From NCBI RefSeq assembly GCF_003570725.1, contig NZ_QWVS01000039.1:1-33113 (forward strand): a stretch of DNA of 33,113 nucleotides, written 5' to 3'. Shown one piece after another: positions 29,958 through 33,113 of the stretch; positions within the stretch are counted from its first letter, which is position 1; each line of letters begins with the position of its first letter. The position numbers and the translations under genes were made by a program. Origin of the DNA: Peribacillus asahii (lineage in GTDB: Bacteria > Bacillota > Bacilli > Bacillales > DSM-1321). The notes under the pieces are model-generated. The model was not told the origin of the DNA and did no database searches. It was given only the letters and a program-made list of their open reading frames with translations.

Positions 29958-31322
29958 ATGAATGAACAATTTCAAGATCGTATCCCGCCACAAAATATAG
30001 AAGCAGAGCAGGCGGTGTTAGGTGCGATTTTTTTAGAACCTTCGTCATTAACAGTTACGTCTGAGGTATTAATTCCGGAAGATTTCTATCGTAGCGCGCA
30101 TCAGAAAATCTTTAATGTAATGCTTAAGTTAAATGATGAAGGAAAGGCTGTTGACTTAATTACTGTAACAGAAGAATTGGCAGCCACTAAAAGTTTAGAA
30201 GAAATCGGCGGAGTTACGTATTTAAGTGAACTAGCTGGTTCTGTGCCGACTGCGGCTAATGTCGAGTATTATGCACGTATCGTTGAAGAAAAATCATTGC
30301 TGCGTCGCTTGATTCGAACAGCAACGAATATTGCTCAAGAAGGATACAGTCGTGAGGATGAGGTAGAGGATTTACTTGGCGAAGCTGAGAAAAATATTAT
30401 GGAAGTCGCCCAGCGTAAAAATAGCGGTTCATTCCAAAATATTAAAGATGTGCTTGTACGTACCTATGATAATATTGAAGAACTAACAAACCGTAAAGGT
30501 GATGTCACAGGGATTCCTACCGGCTTTGCTGAATTAGATCGAATGACAGCTGGGTTCCAGCGTAATGATTTAATTATTGTTGCCGCTCGTCCATCTGTTG
30601 GTAAAACTGCATTTGCGCTAAATATTGCTCAAAACGTTGCAACGAAAACGGATGAGAACGTTGCAATCTTTAGCTTGGAGATGGGAGCAGAGCAACTTGT
30701 TATGCGTATGCTTTGTGCGGAAGGAAACATTAATGCACAGAACTTACGAACAGGTGCTTTAACGGATGAGGACTGGCGGAAGCTCACGATGGCAATGGGA
30801 AGCTTGTCTAATGCAGGTATTTATATTGATGATACACCAGGTGTTCGAATCGGTGAAATTCGTTCCAAATGTCGCCGCTTGAAGCAGGAGAATGGTCTTG
30901 GAATGATTTTGATTGATTACTTGCAGTTAATTCAAGGGAATGGCCGCTCAGGTGAAAATCGTCAGCAAGAGGTATCAGAAATTTCACGGTCGCTTAAAGC
31001 GTTAGCTCGAGAACTCGAAGTGCCTGTAATTGCCTTATCACAGCTTTCACGTGGTGTAGAGCAACGTCAAGATAAGCGTCCGATGATGTCGGATATTCGT
31101 GAATCAGGAAGTATTGAACAAGACGCTGATATCGTTGCGTTCTTATATCGAGATGACTACTATGATAAAGAATCCGAGAATAAGAATATTATTGAAATTA
31201 TTATTGCTAAACAAAGAAATGGTCCAGTAGGTACTGTCTCGCTTGCTTTTGTTAAGGAATATAATAAGTTCGTCAATCTAGAACGTCGTTTTGATGACTC
31301 TAATATGCCGCCAGGAGCGTAG
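29958..31322 (+). CDS. dnaC: Replicative DNA helicase (DnaB family; DnaC in B. subtilis)
   Basis: Hexameric helicase that unwinds DNA at the fork, loaded at oriC through DnaA and the DnaD/DnaB/DnaI loader system in Bacillus. The 454 residues are full length. The N-terminal domain (about 1-150) starts PPQNIEAEQAVLGAIFL. The RecA-like domain has Walker A ARPSVGKTA (210-218), Walker B MILIDYLQL (around 309-317) and the arginine-finger region near RQDKRPMMSDIRESG. No intein is present. AGGAGG precedes the ATG. The family name is DnaB; in B. subtilis the gene is dnaC. Confidence 0.97.
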   Translation: MNEQFQDRIPPQNIEAEQAVLGAIFLEPSSLTVTSEVLIPEDFYRSAHQKIFNVMLKLNDEGKAVDLITVTEELAATKSLEEIGGVTYLSELAGSVPTAANVEYYARIVEEKSLLRRLIRTATNIAQEGYSREDEVEDLLGEAEKNIMEVAQRKNSGSFQNIKDVLVRTYDNIEELTNRKGDVTGIPTGFAELDRMTAGFQRNDLIIVAARPSVGKTAFALNIAQNVATKTDENVAIFSLEMGAEQLVMRMLCAEGNINAQNLRTGALTDEDWRKLTMAMGSLSNAGIYIDDTPGVRIGEIRSKCRRLKQENGLGMILIDYLQLIQGNGRSGENRQQEVSEISRSLKALARELEVPVIALSQLSRGVEQRQDKRPMMSDIRESGSIEQDADIVAFLYRDDYYDKESENKNIIEIIIAKQRNGPVGTVSLAFVKEYNKFVNLERRFDDSNMPPGA

Positions 31323-31363
31323 AATAATCCTCGCCTCACGTTTAGTGGGCGGGGATTATTTTA
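31322..31363 (+). terminator. Helicase gene terminator
   Basis: Stem AATAATCC-CGCC / GGCG-GGATTATT with small mismatches and a T-tail, directly after the stop. Confidence 0.8.
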
Positions 31364-31437
31364 TATCGTGAATAAAAGTTCAAAGGAATTGAAAAAGACG
31401 AGCAATGATAGAGGCAGTACCCTCTATTAATATAGAA

Positions 31438-31481
31438 ATATACGAACAAAGATTTTGTAGAATTTTATAATGTTCGGAAGT
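31438..31481 (+). promoter_or_regulatory. PurBox pair (PurR operator) of purA
   Basis: Two inverted PurBoxes (consensus AWWWCCGAACWWT). ATATACGAACAAA at 31438-31450 matches 11 of 13. The reverse-oriented AATGTTCGGAAGT at 31469-31481 matches 12 of 13. They are 18 bp apart and lie just upstream of the -35, the arrangement PurR uses in B. subtilis to repress purA. Confidence 0.75.
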
Positions 31482-31484
31482 TTA

Positions 31485-31514
31485 TTGACTTTCCATTTCT
31501 CTTCTTGGTAAAAT
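31485..31514 (+). promoter_or_regulatory. purA promoter
   Basis: -35 TTGACT (31485-31490), an 18-bp spacer and -10 TAAAAT (31509-31514), directly downstream of the PurBox pair. Confidence 0.75.
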
Positions 31515-31536
31515 AGGTTTGTTTGATAAGGAATAG

Positions 31537-32853
<1,317 letters not shown>

Positions 32854-32866
32854 TAATTGCATAGAT

Positions 32867-32895
32867 GATAAAAGGCTGGATATCCAGCCTTTTGT
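32867..32895 (+). terminator. purA terminator
   Basis: Near-perfect palindrome AAAAGGCTGG-ATAT-CCAGCCTTTT followed by GTC, 15 bp after the purA stop. The T-tail is short but the stem is strong. Confidence 0.7.
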
Positions 32896-32973
32896 CATGT
32901 AGTAAATAGAGGTTTATGCTGCTCAATAAATCAAAAAATATTTTTATGAAAATTTATATAGAAATAGTATTGC

Positions 32974-33002
32974 TTTTTTATATAATATCGTGATATTATA
33001 AT
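32974..33002 (+). promoter_or_regulatory. Candidate promoter of the tRNA operon
   Basis: A perfect -10 TATAAT is at 32997-33002, 35 bp upstream of tRNA-Lys. The 17-bp position holds only TTTTTT as -35; TTGCTT lies 21 bp away. The -10 is good, the -35 doubtful. Confidence 0.4.
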
Positions 33003-33036
33003 AAGCGTCGTCAGAAAAGAAAACGACTTAGAAAAT

Positions 33037-33112
33037 GAGTCATTAGCTCAGTTGGTAGAGCATCTGACTTTTAATCAGAGGGTCGCAGGTTCGAATCCTG
33101 CATGACTCACCA
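33037..33112 (+). tRNA. tRNA-Lys (anticodon UUU)
   Basis: A complete 76-nt tRNA including encoded CCA. The acceptor stem is GAGTCAT / ATGACTC, the D-loop contains AGCTCAGTTGGTAGAGC, and the anticodon loop CTTTTAA gives anticodon TTT (Lys). The T-arm GCAGGTTCGAATCCTGC is canonical. It is probably the first of a cluster continuing past the right edge. Confidence 0.97.
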
Positions 33113-33113
33113 T

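Overview
The window is the chromosomal replication origin region of a low-GC, endospore-forming member of the Bacillaceae. Gene content and order match the Bacillus subtilis origin: gyrA-gyrB-remB-recF-yaaA-dnaN-dnaA run leftwards, and rpmH-rnpA-spoIIIJ-jag-mnmE-mnmG-rsmG-noc-soj-spo0J run rightwards. YyaC, SpoIIIJ, Soj/Spo0J, Noc, RemB and a YjcZ-type microprotein all point to a spore former. I cannot name the genus. DNA is AT-rich throughout, and nothing looks like an acquired island.

Layout. Positions 1-400 hold the leader and two tandem promoters of an rRNA operon whose 16S gene lies beyond the left edge, plus a parS-like site and the gyrA terminator. Positions 401-9437 carry the leftward replication genes. 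oriC is bipartite: an upstream DnaA-box cluster (about 9744-10018), and a dnaA-dnaN intergenic part (7917-8078) with DnaA boxes, a short GC-rich stretch, a DnaA-trio run and an AT-rich unwinding region. Positions 10329-12470 encode L34, RNase P protein, the YidC insertase and the KH/R3H protein Jag. The jag-mnmE gap holds a third DnaA-box group and a possible pseudoknot. Positions 12988-17459 hold the tRNA wobble-modification genes mnmE and mnmG and the 16S methyltransferase gene rsmG. A triplicated 161-162 bp structured repeat precedes rsmG, and rsmG itself is frameshifted near its 3' end. Positions 17607-20296 encode Noc, Soj (ParA) and Spo0J (ParB), with a parS site inside spo0J.

From 20317 on come a DUF554 membrane protein, the forespore gene yyaC (the only gene opposing replication on the right arm), a MscS channel, a DUF951 protein, YchF, the rpsF-ssbA-rpsR operon with its S6:S18 leader motif, a 30-residue YjcZ-like protein, yybS, gdpP, rplI, the replicative helicase gene, purA with a PurBox pair, and tRNA-Lys(UUU).

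The genes form three linked systems. Replication initiation and elongation involves DnaA, DnaN, the helicase, SsbA, RecF and gyrase. Origin segregation and nucleoid occlusion involves Soj, Spo0J, parS and Noc. Translation and RNA maturation involves L34, RnpA, MnmE/G, RsmG, S6, S18 and L9. The core is ordinary. The more unusual items are the triplicated structured repeat, the likely 14-bp deletion in rsmG, the extra DnaA-box group with the nearby pseudoknot, and the extra parS-like sites.
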